DNA of 64,000 nt, taken from the NCBI GenBank assembly GCA_964428335.1, contig CAYRXW010000004.1, forward strand, positions 1 to 64,000. Direction: 5' to 3'. The notes below the pieces were generated by a model, which did not search any database, was not told the DNA's origin, and saw only the letters and a program-made list of their open reading frames with translations. Every line of letters begins with the position of its first letter. The first letter of the stretch is position 1. Shown here piece after piece: positions 51,498-60,754 of this stretch. The translations under genes and the position numbers were made by a program. The stretch is from GW2011-AR15 sp964428335 (GTDB lineage: Archaea; Nanobdellota; Nanobdellia; Woesearchaeales; GW2011-AR15).

Positions 51498-54400
51498 ATG
51501 GGGAAGGGTAAATCTCAGGTATCTTTGTTTATTATAATAGGGTTAATAATTGTTTTTGCCGTTACTTTTATGTTCCTATATGGAAAAAGAAACGTTGGAA
51601 CTGATGGGTTCAGAGAGGCTGAAGTTTCATTCTCTGATTCAGAAATAGAAGAATATGTCAACAGATGCCTTGAAGAGACCTCTCTTGAAGCTCTCAAAAA
51701 ATCTGGGTTTAATGAAGAGATAGGAAATTATATTGATGCAAACCTGGGGGAATGCATACTTGGATTTGAATATTTTAAGGATACAGGTTATGAATTTACA
51801 GAAGGTGTTCCAAAAGCTAATGTTCTTACTGATAATGATTACCTTACTGTTGACCTGGATTATCCATTGAAGATATCAAAGGATAACCGCGTCACTGAAC
51901 TGACTGTATTTCATTATTCCCTAAAAAACATTGAAACCCTAAATGCAGAATCAGGAATTTTCAAAAAAGATGACCTCTTGATTAGTCCTGATAAGAGGCT
52001 TGTGCTAAGGTTTGATGAAGATACTAATGCTAAGGATGTTTTAAGTGGCAATCCTATTGAACAGATAAGCATGAAATCTTTGGATAGGCAGTATGATGAC
52101 ATGGAAAATTCCATTGTAATAGGAAATTTGATATATGAAGGCGGACCTGATGGCACAATTTTTGACAAACCCATAGATATAACTATACAATTAGATGAGA
52201 TGGATTCAAAGGCTTATGACCCTGAAACATTTACAATCTCTTATTTTGATGAAGAGACAGGCATATGGATAGCCTATCCTGAAAGCTACTATGACAAGGA
52301 AACAAATTCCATGAAAGGCAAGATAAATCATTTCACAAAGATTGCAGTGACAATATGTTCCCAGAAGGGTTTTGATAAGATATACATACCGCTGGTTTAT
52401 GCATTCAAGGACCCATTTGGCCCGCAGGGCTGCGACCCTATGAAATGGGAAGAGAATGAGTTTGAAGACGGGATACATATTAAGCCTGAATTCATGAACG
52501 ACCTTGACCCCTGCATCTTCCAGACACAGAAAGAAGATGCAAGCGGAAAAAAGACAGATTTGGAAAAGACAAAAGAAGGAGAAACAAAAACAAAAGAGAT
52601 GCGATTATGGATGAACACATTGTTTCATTCTGGAAGCAGCATGTCTGATTCAGAGTTTGATACAAACAAATGCCCGCTGGATACAGAATATTTCCAGGAT
52701 TGGGACCAGGATGACATAGGAATAATTCCAGCTGCTGACATAAGGTATAGGGACCTAACTAAGCCTTCAAAACCAAGAGAAAGCTATCCTATAAACCCTC
52801 CAAGTGGCATTACAAAACAAGATGCAACGGACTGCCTTTCTGTCTGCAGGAATGATCCAAAGATTCTGGACAAGATCAGCCAAACCTATAATGGGTATAA
52901 GCTGGAATATCTTAAGACATATATCAATAAAGAGACTGACCAGATAGCTGACGGGATAAAAGATGATGCAAAACTGCTGTGCACCTATGAATATTCAGGG
53001 ACATCAGAAGAGATGAAATGTGACAGCCTTTCAAATGAAAATAAAGCATACTGGAAAGAAGTGCTGGCAACCCCTAATACATTCGGAATTTTGCATGAAT
53101 TTATGATGGGAAGGGGAACATTCAGGATATATGTGGATCCTAATGGTGGAACATGTGCCCAGGGCTTTCCTCAGCATGGGGAGGTTCAGAAGTATGAGGA
53201 TCCTGATGAATTTTTTGCCTCTGTACTGACAAGGGCAGACCTGCCTGTCTTGGATAATGGGAATATAAATAATAATGACTTTACCTCTCCAAGATATCTG
53301 CTTGGGTCAAGCGAAACTCAAGAATCTGAAGTCAGTATAAATAATGACATTGCGTTTGAGAGCCAGTTTGAAGGAAGCGAAGAATACAATTTAGCTGATC
53401 TGCAGGCTGAAGAATGGTCATGCTCTGATAAATGCATTTGGAGCTTGAACCAAAATTATGACCAGGAAAATTCTAAGGCATATTCACCTGATCATGGAAG
53501 ATTTGTGGCGGGCAGGGAAAATGTCCTGAGTGTAGATGTGTATAATATCAATGATGCATGCATGTATGCTAGAGGAATACTTGAATTTAATGGTATCGGC
53601 CTTCAGTTTGATAGGGAGAGCATTGATGAATATGGATGTGCTGCAATCAGCGGGTGCTTTGATTCCACAGAAAAAAAATGCTTCATGCCAGGTGAAACAA
53701 TAAATAATGACAGGTGCTGTGTCCCTGCAGGTGAAAACATGCTTGGGTTCCCTGGAAAGTATGACCATCCCACAATCCAGCCTGGTGTATGTAACTATGT
53801 ACAGGAGCATACATGCCAGTATTCAGGAGGATGCCAGCATTCAAGCTTTAAACATACCTGTTTCCCAAATGGTGTTTATCAGGAAGAATTAGACCAATGC
53901 TGCCTTGATACTAAATGGGTTGATGCTGAAAAGAAGGATGGAAAAGTTATAACTGACCCAAAAACAGGTGGACCAATCTGCCCTGGAACAGAAAAGCTTC
54001 CTGCATGCAGGTCTGGTGAATGTGTTTCAGAAGCAAGCATGTGCGAAGGTGGCATTGATTACTTTTCTGCATGTGAAGACCACAGCTACTGCTGCAATTT
54101 CAAAAAAGATGTCTCTGGTGAATGCCAATCTCCAAATATATGCAGCGAGGAATGCAAAAGTGATCTTAACCTATTTCAGGTTATGGATGGCAGCCAGGCA
54201 CCATTGACATGCAATAACGGGATGAAATGCTGCGGAACAATTGATAGTGTACAGCCATTCTGCAAGGAATCAAGAGGATATATTTCCGATACAAATCCAA
54301 ACCACAGGAATAAAATAATAAAGCTATGCGAAAATGGATGTGATCCTAAGACAAATGAATGTATAGATGATAAAGAGATAAAATGCAGGGGGATTAAGGA

Positions 54401-54659
54401 AGATGCAGGCAAGATGCCAAAGAATATATGTGAACTGGATTCCCCATGGATGTGTAATGAAAAAGGTAACTTGGCAATTGTAAGCAAGATCTATATTGAC
54501 GCTACAGTTTGCTGCGAAGGAGGTTTTTGCTGCCTTGGAAGGGAAGAGGATAAGAATAATGTGCCAAATGATATGTGCAAGATGAGATATCCATGGATGT
54601 GCGATGCAAATGGGAAATTCAAATATCTTACAAAGACTGAACAGTCCAGCATGTGTTAA
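51498..54659 (+). CDS. Giant Cys-rich surface protein
   Basis: 1053 residues. The N-terminus KSQVSLFIIIGLIIVFAVTF is a short basic start plus one hydrophobic helix, a form common in DPANN surface proteins and pilin-like. A beta-rich ectodomain follows (to about 300). Cysteines are scattered in the middle and dense after about 690, with EGF-like spacing (CC, CxxxC). The end holds two units of the form PxNxCxxxxPWMC-x-x-x-G, one near 975, one near 1030. Probably an adhesin or a cell-cell contact protein. A GGGTGA ribosome site and a T-tract terminator flank it. Confidence 0.75.
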   Translation: MGKGKSQVSLFIIIGLIIVFAVTFMFLYGKRNVGTDGFREAEVSFSDSEIEEYVNRCLEETSLEALKKSGFNEEIGNYIDANLGECILGFEYFKDTGYEFTEGVPKANVLTDNDYLTVDLDYPLKISKDNRVTELTVFHYSLKNIETLNAESGIFKKDDLLISPDKRLVLRFDEDTNAKDVLSGNPIEQISMKSLDRQYDDMENSIVIGNLIYEGGPDGTIFDKPIDITIQLDEMDSKAYDPETFTISYFDEETGIWIAYPESYYDKETNSMKGKINHFTKIAVTICSQKGFDKIYIPLVYAFKDPFGPQGCDPMKWEENEFEDGIHIKPEFMNDLDPCIFQTQKEDASGKKTDLEKTKEGETKTKEMRLWMNTLFHSGSSMSDSEFDTNKCPLDTEYFQDWDQDDIGIIPAADIRYRDLTKPSKPRESYPINPPSGITKQDATDCLSVCRNDPKILDKISQTYNGYKLEYLKTYINKETDQIADGIKDDAKLLCTYEYSGTSEEMKCDSLSNENKAYWKEVLATPNTFGILHEFMMGRGTFRIYVDPNGGTCAQGFPQHGEVQKYEDPDEFFASVLTRADLPVLDNGNINNNDFTSPRYLLGSSETQESEVSINNDIAFESQFEGSEEYNLADLQAEEWSCSDKCIWSLNQNYDQENSKAYSPDHGRFVAGRENVLSVDVYNINDACMYARGILEFNGIGLQFDRESIDEYGCAAISGCFDSTEKKCFMPGETINNDRCCVPAGENMLGFPGKYDHPTIQPGVCNYVQEHTCQYSGGCQHSSFKHTCFPNGVYQEELDQCCLDTKWVDAEKKDGKVITDPKTGGPICPGTEKLPACRSGECVSEASMCEGGIDYFSACEDHSYCCNFKKDVSGECQSPNICSEECKSDLNLFQVMDGSQAPLTCNNGMKCCGTIDSVQPFCKESRGYISDTNPNHRNKIIKLCENGCDPKTNECIDDKEIKCRGIKEDAGKMPKNICELDSPWMCNEKGNLAIVSKIYIDATVCCEGGFCCLGREEDKNNVPNDMCKMRYPWMCDANGKFKYLTKTEQSSMC

Positions 54660-54660
54660 C

Positions 54661-54675
54661 TTTTTTTGTTTTTTT
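54661..54675 (+). terminator. T-rich archaeal terminator
   Basis: Two T-runs (TTTTTTTG and TTTTTTTC) directly after the stop of the giant surface protein, just before the TATA box of the zinc-ribbon gene. Confidence 0.6.
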
Positions 54676-54713
54676 CAAAAAGCATATAAACTTACAAAAT
54701 ATTGATACTACTT

Positions 54714-55001
54714 ATGAGAGAAGTTACTTTGAAGTGTTCAAGATGCCACAAAGAATATCCATCAAGCGACATGAGATATGTAAGTTCTAATGTCATGTGC
54801 TGTAAGAACTGCATAGAAACGCCTGAAAAAAATGTCACAAAACCTGCTGAGAAAGCAGTCGAGAAGATGGAATTTAGGTGCACAAAGTGCAACTATTCTT
54901 TCAAGAGAAATGTCATGCCTAACGCCTGCCCGTACTGCGCAAAGAAAGGTACGCTTGTGATGAAGGCAGGGATGAAAGTGGATAATTTCCTAGCTGATTA
55001 A
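54714..55001 (+). CDS. Double zinc-ribbon protein 1
   Basis: 95 residues from the ATG at 54714, 28 nt from a GCATATAAAC box (an upstream TTG at 54702 is rejected). CSRC with CCKNC near 8-36 forms one zinc ribbon and CTKC with CPYC near 55-76 a second. The linker is EKP-rich. Small paired zinc ribbons like this bind RNA polymerase, ribosomes or RNA in archaea, but no partner is known. The second zinc-ribbon gene starts 1 nt later. Confidence 0.78.
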   Translation: MREVTLKCSRCHKEYPSSDMRYVSSNVMCCKNCIETPEKNVTKPAEKAVEKMEFRCTKCNYSFKRNVMPNACPYCAKKGTLVMKAGMKVDNFLAD

Positions 55002-55002
55002 A

Positions 55003-55320
55003 ATGCCTGATGTAAAATGCCAGAGATGCCAGAGGATATATCCTGCTGAGCAGTATGTTCTTGATTACAGGTATAAGATGGTTGTATGCCCTCAGTGCGC
55101 AAAAGAGAAGGACCCAAAGCCAAAACCTGCTCCAGAACCTCAGGCTGAAGTGATAAAGAGCATGCCTAAGCAGCCAGTAGCCAATAGTGAAGTTAAGCAT
55201 GCAGTTACTTCTGAAAAGATAAAGGTAAGGTGCAAGAAGTGCAAATTTGAATTCAAGTATGATGAAAAGACAAAGACACCTTCAAGATGCCCTTACTGTG
55301 GCGTTGATGTTGTTTTCTGA
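55003..55320 (+). CDS. Double zinc-ribbon protein 2
   Basis: 105 residues: CQRC with CPQC near 6-31, a PKPKPAPEPQ linker, then CKKC with CPYC near 78-99. It is the tandem relative of the 95-residue protein, with the same order of ribbons, and starts 1 nt after it, so the two were probably made by duplication and are co-translated. Function is unknown. Confidence 0.78.
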   Translation: MPDVKCQRCQRIYPAEQYVLDYRYKMVVCPQCAKEKDPKPKPAPEPQAEVIKSMPKQPVANSEVKHAVTSEKIKVRCKKCKFEFKYDEKTKTPSRCPYCGVDVVF

Positions 55321-55333
55321 AAATTATGATTTT

Positions 55334-55969
55334 TTAGTTAGGCTTGTAATTTGTAACCTGTTTCATTTCCCAGATTAATTCTTTCTGTAGTCCCTGATAT
55401 CCTGCAGCCAGCGTGAAATTATGCAGTTCCTTTCTTCTTCCTTTCTCTTTTTTTTGTTCCGGAGTATCGACACATATCTGATCTATCTTTCTTTCAAACC
55501 TATCAAGAAAATACTTGTGTGGCCTTTTACTGCTGCCATATATAGCTTCCAGGTTTTCCCTCCCTAGAGCTGCATAGATATCTTCATGGAAAAAATGCTC
55601 TGCCAGTGTCCTTAAATCCTCTTCTTTCTGAAAACCCAGCTTCCTGGCAATTTTATCCTTATCCACTGAAAACAGGTTTCCATTAAATTCTATTGCAACA
55701 ATTATAGCTGCAGGGTGGACGCCATACTGGTTTCCCATCATCTCAATTTTTTGGTACACCTTTGCAGGTATTTCATAGGATTTTAACCTGCTCTCTAAAA
55801 CTTCAGCTGGCTTGATGCCTTCATATGGCAGCTTTGCAATCATTTCTGAAGCATTTATTGTACCTTCAACATTAGCGCCAGCATCCAGGACTTCATCTAT
55901 CATATCGCATATATCCCCGACCTCTGCTGTCAAAAAATACTTGAAATTGGTAGCCTGTTGTGGTGCCAT
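55334..55969 (-). CDS. Hypothetical protein under palindromic promoter
   Basis: 211 residues, soluble and mostly helical, not recognised. The start is 27 nt from the centre of an ATTTATAAAT box, with the palindrome 45 nt upstream, the same layout as the genes at 2475 and 39963. No catalytic motif is visible. Confidence 0.75.
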   Translation of the reverse strand: MAPQQATNFKYFLTAEVGDICDMIDEVLDAGANVEGTINASEMIAKLPYEGIKPAEVLESRLKSYEIPAKVYQKIEMMGNQYGVHPAAIIVAIEFNGNLFSVDKDKIARKLGFQKEEDLRTLAEHFFHEDIYAALGRENLEAIYGSSKRPHKYFLDRFERKIDQICVDTPEQKKEKGRRKELHNFTLAAGYQGLQKELIWEMKQVTNYKPN

Positions 55970-56013
55970 AACGCATAAAACTGAATCAGAATTTATAAAT
56001 CTTTCTATTTTTC

Positions 56014-56029
56014 ACTACTTTTTAGTAAC
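56014..56029 (-). promoter_or_regulatory. ACTACT palindrome in promoter
   Basis: On the plus strand ACTACT-TTTT-AGTAAC, 45 nt before the ATG at 55969. Reading toward the gene it is followed by AAAAATAGAAAGATTTATAA, the same promoter stretch as at 39904. It is squeezed between the stop codon of the potassium importer gene and this promoter. Confidence 0.6.
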
Positions 56030-56031
56030 AA

Positions 56032-57864
56032 TCACTTTTCCAAGTGATACTGCACGCTGATATAGCTTGTCCTTTTCCTGAAATGTATAGCTGCTTTCAG
56101 GGCAAGAGCTGTCTGGTTGTGCAGGATGTGGTGCCACCATCTCTTTGGCACAAATTCAGGTATGACCACTGTGACATTAAGGTTTTTGTCCTTTTTTTCT
56201 ATCTCATCAAGATACTGCATGAGCCTTCCCACAAGCACCCTATAAGGAGAATCCAATATTGTAAGTTTCACATCAGGCATGTATTTATTCCATTTTGCTA
56301 TAAGCTTATCCCTTTCTTTTCCGCTGATATCCACATGGACAGCTATGATTTGTCCATTGAAAGTCTTTGCAAATTCCATCGCCTTGATTATACCTTTATG
56401 AAAAGTCGGTATAAGAACCAGCATCAGGTGCTTATTCTTCTTAAGCTTTAATGGTGCACTCATCTCGCAGACTGAAAGCTGCTGAGCTACAGTCTCATAA
56501 TGATGCTTGATAGATTTGAAAAGGAAATTGAAAAATACTACTAGGATTACTATTGCCCATGCTCCATGGGTGAACTTTGTGACAAGGATGATTACAAGCA
56601 CAATTGTCGTGAGTATGCATCCGATTCCATTTATTATGATAGATTTTATCCAGCCTTTTCTCTTTAAAGTGTAGTGCCTCTTTATCATCCCTGCCTGAGA
56701 AAGCGAGAATGAGGTGAATACTCCGACTGCATAAAGAGGGATGAGCATATGGACGCTTCCCTTGAATATTATAAGGAGCAGTGACGAGAAGAATGCAAGG
56801 AAGATTATCCCATGGGTGAATACCAGTCTATCCCCAAGCTGCGTGAACTGCCTTGGCATAAACCCATCCCTTGCGTGGAAATAGCATAGTCTTGGAAAAT
56901 CCGCAAAACTTGTATTTGCTGCAAGGAAAAGAATCATCATGGTTGTTGCCTGGATAAGGAAATATAATCCTGTCCTTCCAAAAAGATTTTCTGCAATCAA
57001 TGAAACAAGGGTCCTTTCATGTTCCGGATGGATATGAAGGTGGTTTGCCATGAATGAGATTCCAAATACTAAAACAGTCATTATTATGCCCATAACTACA
57101 AGGGTCTTCTGCGCATTTTTTGCTTCAGGCTTTTTGAAAGCCAATACCCCATTTGAAATAGCCTCTACTCCTGTAAGAGCTGTGCATCCTCCTGAAAATG
57201 CCCTAAGCAATAGGAAAAGTGATACTCCTCCCATGACTTCTATCTGGCTTTGGATTACTGTCGGGTAAAGTGTGCCATTAAAAAACCTGTAAAATCCTAT
57301 TGAGATCATAAGTATATATGAAACAATGAAAAGGTATGTAGGGACTGCAAAGAAAAGGCCTGATTCCTTGACTCCTTTCAGGTTGACTATAGTTATGAAG
57401 ATTATCACCAGCACCCCGATGAATATCCTGTGCGGGAAAAGATCCGGGAAAGCTGAAGTTAATGCCGCTACTCCTGCTGCAACGCTTACTGAAACAGTAA
57501 GGATATAGTCAAGAAGCAGTGAACTTGCTGCTGCAAGCCCTGCTGTGACACCTAGGTTTTCCATTGCAACTGTATATGAGCCTGCTCCTTTTGGATATGC
57601 TTCTATTGTCTGCCTGTATGAAAAGATAAGCACCCAAAGAAGTGCCAGGATTATAAGTGTTATAGGAAACGAGAAAGCTAATGCAATAGTCCCTGCTGAA
57701 ACAAGCACAATTGCAATTTCTTCTGCTGAATATGCGACTGAAGACATAGCGTCTGAAGAAAATACAGCCAATGCAACCCTTTTAGAAAGCCTCTGGTGCT
57801 TATATTCCCAATTAGGCAAAGCGTCTCCGATTACAAGTTTCTTTATGCTTTTCCATATGCTCAT
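56032..57864 (-). CDS. kimA: KimA-type potassium importer
   Basis: 610 residues, 12 membrane spans and a C-terminal cytosolic domain of about 150, the normal KimA size. FSSDAMSSVAYSAEEI, YPKGAGSYTVAMENLG, RAFSGGCTALTGVEAISNGV and LAANTSFADFPRL match Bacillus KimA (KUP/APC superfamily), a proton-coupled high-affinity potassium importer. In Bacillus the soluble domain is sensed by c-di-AMP; regulation here is not known. Its product would take up K+, opposing the antiporter at 15640. Confidence 0.9.
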   Translation of the reverse strand: MSIWKSIKKLVIGDALPNWEYKHQRLSKRVALAVFSSDAMSSVAYSAEEIAIVLVSAGTIALAFSFPITLIILALLWVLIFSYRQTIEAYPKGAGSYTVAMENLGVTAGLAAASSLLLDYILTVSVSVAAGVAALTSAFPDLFPHRIFIGVLVIIFITIVNLKGVKESGLFFAVPTYLFIVSYILMISIGFYRFFNGTLYPTVIQSQIEVMGGVSLFLLLRAFSGGCTALTGVEAISNGVLAFKKPEAKNAQKTLVVMGIIMTVLVFGISFMANHLHIHPEHERTLVSLIAENLFGRTGLYFLIQATTMMILFLAANTSFADFPRLCYFHARDGFMPRQFTQLGDRLVFTHGIIFLAFFSSLLLIIFKGSVHMLIPLYAVGVFTSFSLSQAGMIKRHYTLKRKGWIKSIIINGIGCILTTIVLVIILVTKFTHGAWAIVILVVFFNFLFKSIKHHYETVAQQLSVCEMSAPLKLKKNKHLMLVLIPTFHKGIIKAMEFAKTFNGQIIAVHVDISGKERDKLIAKWNKYMPDVKLTILDSPYRVLVGRLMQYLDEIEKKDKNLNVTVVIPEFVPKRWWHHILHNQTALALKAAIHFRKRTSYISVQYHLEK

Positions 57865-57937
57865 AAAAGGTCAATTTTATTTGAGAACTTCGCTTCTACT
57901 TAAAAATATATCGAAAAAAAAGTTTAAAAAAAAAGGA

Positions 57938-59101
57938 TTAGTTATCGAAGGCAAATACCTTGTATTCAGGCACATCTGCTGCCTGTTTGTTTTTCTCTTC
58001 TTCGTTTGCCTGTATTTCTCCTAATGCTTCTTTACTGTTTTCCACAAGCTTATTTATCTTGTATTTTTTCTGCCTTTTTGGCTCTTCTTCGTCTTTTTCC
58101 TCAGCCTCAAGTTCAACAATTGGCTTTACTTCTATTTTTGGCTCTTCCTTAACTGCTTCAATTTTTGTGCTTGGCTTAGGTTCAGCTTTTATTACAGCTG
58201 GTTTCTCAGGTTTGATTTCCTGCTCTTTTAATGGTTTTTCAAGTCTTGATTTTTCAACTGGTTTCTCAGCAAGTTTTACAGCTGGTTTCTCAGCTGGTTT
58301 TTCAACTCTTGTTTTTTCAACTTTAACTTCAACCTGCTTAACTTCTGCCTTTGGCTTTTCAACTTTTACTTTTATTTCAGGCAATGTCAGTTTCTGAGGC
58401 TTTATGCCTAGTATTGCTTCAATATGCTCATCATTTACCTTGTATTCTTCTCTTTCAACTGCATATCTTGCGACATCCTCGCAGTATTCCAGGAATTTCC
58501 TTGGGTTTTTCTCTGCATGCTCAAATATTATCTTTATTGATTTTCTGCTGAACAGTTCAATATCCCCAATCCTGCTGCTGATAAGTTCAAATACTTCATC
58601 CTGGTTTAAAGGGACAGTCTTTATCACATTGCCCTTAAGATAGCTTTTCACTTCGCTGCTCAACTGTGTCTCTTCATAGCTGTGGCTTACAAAGACAACA
58701 GACTGTAGTATCCCGTCCTGGTAATACTTTATTATCTGTTCTGAATCATCAGGCTTCATCGTATGCACTTCATCTAGGAGAAGTATCATGTTGGAATGCT
58801 TTATTCCTGTGACCTTCCTGATTACTGAATTGGCTCCTTCAACTAGGCTTTTGAGATCAAATTTTACTCCTGAATTGAAGCTGTAGTAGATAATCTTATT
58901 CCTTCCCCTGAAATTTGCAATTATGCTTTTTAGGATTGTCGTCTTTCCTGTGCCATACTGCCCTTCGATGAAAAGAAGCTCTGAATCCTTGATTTTTTGC
59001 ATCAGGAAATCCAAATCATATGCTACAACATCCGCAACAAAAGCAGCTGGCTTAATGCTGAATGGGTTACTGTTGAACCCTAATTTCTTATACCATGTCA
59101 T
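57938..59101 (-). CDS. AAA/ExeA-Orc1-like ATPase with K/E/P-rich tail
   Basis: About 387 residues. WYKKLGFNSNPFS starts the fold, Walker A is GQYGTGKTT (47-55) and Walker B LLLDEVHTM (Asp 110, Glu 111), so hydrolysis looks possible. The NPF opening and winged-helix-like 200-240 region resemble ExeA/Orc1-Cdc6 ATPases. Residues 245-360 are a low-complexity EKP repeat. The start is ATG at 59101 after a GAGTGAT ribosome site. It follows the paralogous gene on the same strand. Confidence 0.82.
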   Translation of the reverse strand: MTWYKKLGFNSNPFSIKPAAFVADVVAYDLDFLMQKIKDSELLFIEGQYGTGKTTILKSIIANFRGRNKIIYYSFNSGVKFDLKSLVEGANSVIRKVTGIKHSNMILLLDEVHTMKPDDSEQIIKYYQDGILQSVVFVSHSYEETQLSSEVKSYLKGNVIKTVPLNQDEVFELISSRIGDIELFSRKSIKIIFEHAEKNPRKFLEYCEDVARYAVEREEYKVNDEHIEAILGIKPQKLTLPEIKVKVEKPKAEVKQVEVKVEKTRVEKPAEKPAVKLAEKPVEKSRLEKPLKEQEIKPEKPAVIKAEPKPSTKIEAVKEEPKIEVKPIVELEAEEKDEEEPKRQKKYKINKLVENSKEALGEIQANEEEKNKQAADVPEYKVFAFDN

Positions 59102-59107
59102 TTTCAA

Positions 59108-59824
59108 TCACTCGTTAATATTCATTAAAACCTTGAAATCTGCAAGCTGCACCCTTTTTCTGCTTTTCTTCGCAGCCGATGACGCAACTTTCTCACAATT
59201 TTCAAAGAGTAGCTTAACTGAATTGCCGGAGATTTTAAAAATTTTTTCTATTAGCTTGTCATTGAAAAGCTCGCTGTCCCCAATCCTTTTTCTGACTATT
59301 TCAACTGCATCTGCAGGTGTAAGCTTTGGTACTTTTACAACTCTCTCCCCAATCCTGTCCCTCAAGCTGTCTGAAAACTTTGCTGACCTGTAGCTTGATG
59401 ATGTGAAAACGATTGATTTGATGTAATTCTGGTCAAAATAATATTTCAGCCTTTCAGTGTTAAGTTTTGAAAGCTCATGGACATTATCCATAAGGAGTAT
59501 CATGTCTTTTGGCTTCTTCTTAAGTATCCTTCCTAAGACCCCGTATTTCTCCTCTAATACATGGGTAATGTTAAGTTTCTTGTCCAGTACTTCGCAGTCA
59601 AGGTAAACAACATTCCTCTTCCCGCCGAACTTCTTTGCAGCAACCATAAGAAGTGTCGTCTTCCCGCTTCCTTCTCCGCCTTCGATTACAAGCATGCTGC
59701 CTGAATTTATCCTATAGAACACTTCTTCAGTAAGCTCATCCATCTTGACTAACTTGCTGTGATTCTGCTTAGGATTTGTGGAAAAAGGATTCTCATCAAA
59801 ATCTAGTTTTTCATACCACTCCAT
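59108..59824 (-). CDS. AAA/ExeA-Orc1-like ATPase, Walker B altered
   Basis: 238 residues, homologous throughout to the neighbouring 387-residue ATPase but without the tail. WYEKLDFDENPFS and Walker A GGEGSGKTT (49-57) are intact, while Walker B reads LLMDNVHEL (Asp 113, Asn 114), replacing the usual catalytic Glu. ATP binding without efficient hydrolysis is expected, so it may be a regulatory subunit of its paralogue. A GGAGG ribosome site precedes the ATG. Confidence 0.8.
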   Translation of the reverse strand: MEWYEKLDFDENPFSTNPKQNHSKLVKMDELTEEVFYRINSGSMLVIEGGEGSGKTTLLMVAAKKFGGKRNVVYLDCEVLDKKLNITHVLEEKYGVLGRILKKKPKDMILLMDNVHELSKLNTERLKYYFDQNYIKSIVFTSSSYRSAKFSDSLRDRIGERVVKVPKLTPADAVEIVRKRIGDSELFNDKLIEKIFKISGNSVKLLFENCEKVASSAAKKSRKRVQLADFKVLMNINE

Positions 59825-59827
59825 TCT

Positions 59828-60067
59828 TTATTCCTCCAATCTTTTGTATGCCCTTTCTCTATAAATGTTAGCGGCTTCGTAGTATAGTTTAGAACTTTCA
59901 GTATCCCCTTTTTTGTAAAGCCTTTCGCCTATCTTATGATACTTTCTTGCCAGTTTTAGTTTCTTATTGGCACTTTCAATGACAATAAAAGCCAGCCACA
60001 CTGTAAAAACAATCACGATTATCCATATAATTACGATATTACCCCACCTATTATGTAAGTACTTCAA
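59828..60067 (-). CDS. Small membrane-anchored helical protein
   Basis: 79 residues. One hydrophobic segment near 12-28 is followed by a charged helix with TPR-like spacing (YHKIGERLYKKGDTESSKLYYEA). It starts with TTG at 60067, 26 nt from a CTTAAAAAG box; no ATG is available. It lies 3 nt upstream of the first AAA-type ATPase gene and probably belongs to its operon, perhaps as the membrane receptor. Confidence 0.65.
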   Translation of the reverse strand: MKYLHNRWGNIVIIWIIVIVFTVWLAFIVIESANKKLKLARKYHKIGERLYKKGDTESSKLYYEAANIYRERAYKRLEE

Positions 60068-60180
60068 AATAGTGATGTCTTTTTAAGCATTTCGGTAAAG
60101 GTAAAAATCAGATACAAAAACAAGATATAAAAAAATGCACATTAAAAATAAGCTCAGAAAAAATAAGAAAAAATGATAAA

Positions 60181-60735
60181 TTATAGTGAAAGCAGCCTGA
60201 AAATTATTTCTGCAAACCCTACAAACATCGCGAAATTGAATACAATGTTACTGATGAAGTAGCTGAAGCATTCATAGTTTGAAAGCATGTTCACATATTT
60301 CAGCATCAAAAATCCAAAGATGCCACCTAATATCACTCCAATCATACCTATTATTATTATAGATACTGAAAAGCCTGAGACAAAATTTACGATGAACGCA
60401 ATCAGTATATATTGTATTATGCTAAATGCGCTGTTGATGTTAAAATCCTTATTATATAACACCTGGGCCATCTTTGTCCCTACTCCTGTTATGATTCCCC
60501 ACATAAGACCAAACCTAAGGGTCATGATTGTTGTTGTGAAGGTTGAAAGCTCAAAATCCAAAGGTACTGTGATAAACCTTTCATAAGTCATGAAAAGTGC
60601 ATTTGCTATGCAAAACACAAAAACCAGGACGAAAGGCAGCACATCAAAAATCATGGATGCTGCCATAAGGCACAGCAAAACAAAAGCAACCTGCTTAAAG
60701 TTAGCTCTATAATACTCATAACTAAAAAGATTCAT
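60181..60735 (-). CDS. Multi-spanning membrane protein behind structured leader
   Basis: 184 residues with five or six hydrophobic segments. A LRFGLMWGIITGVGTKMAQV segment and Gly-rich spans are visible but match no family I can name; an ECF-transporter S component is a possibility on topology alone. The ATG has a GGAGGG ribosome site 10 nt upstream. An unusually long, structured leader (60755-60898) suggests control by an RNA element. No other gene lies in its unit. Confidence 0.7.
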   Translation of the reverse strand: MNLFSYEYYRANFKQVAFVLLCLMAASMIFDVLPFVLVFVFCIANALFMTYERFITVPLDFELSTFTTTIMTLRFGLMWGIITGVGTKMAQVLYNKDFNINSAFSIIQYILIAFIVNFVSGFSVSIIIIGMIGVILGGIFGFLMLKYVNMLSNYECFSYFISNIVFNFAMFVGFAEIIFRLLSL

Positions 60736-60754
60736 AAGTTTGTTCCCTCCTATT

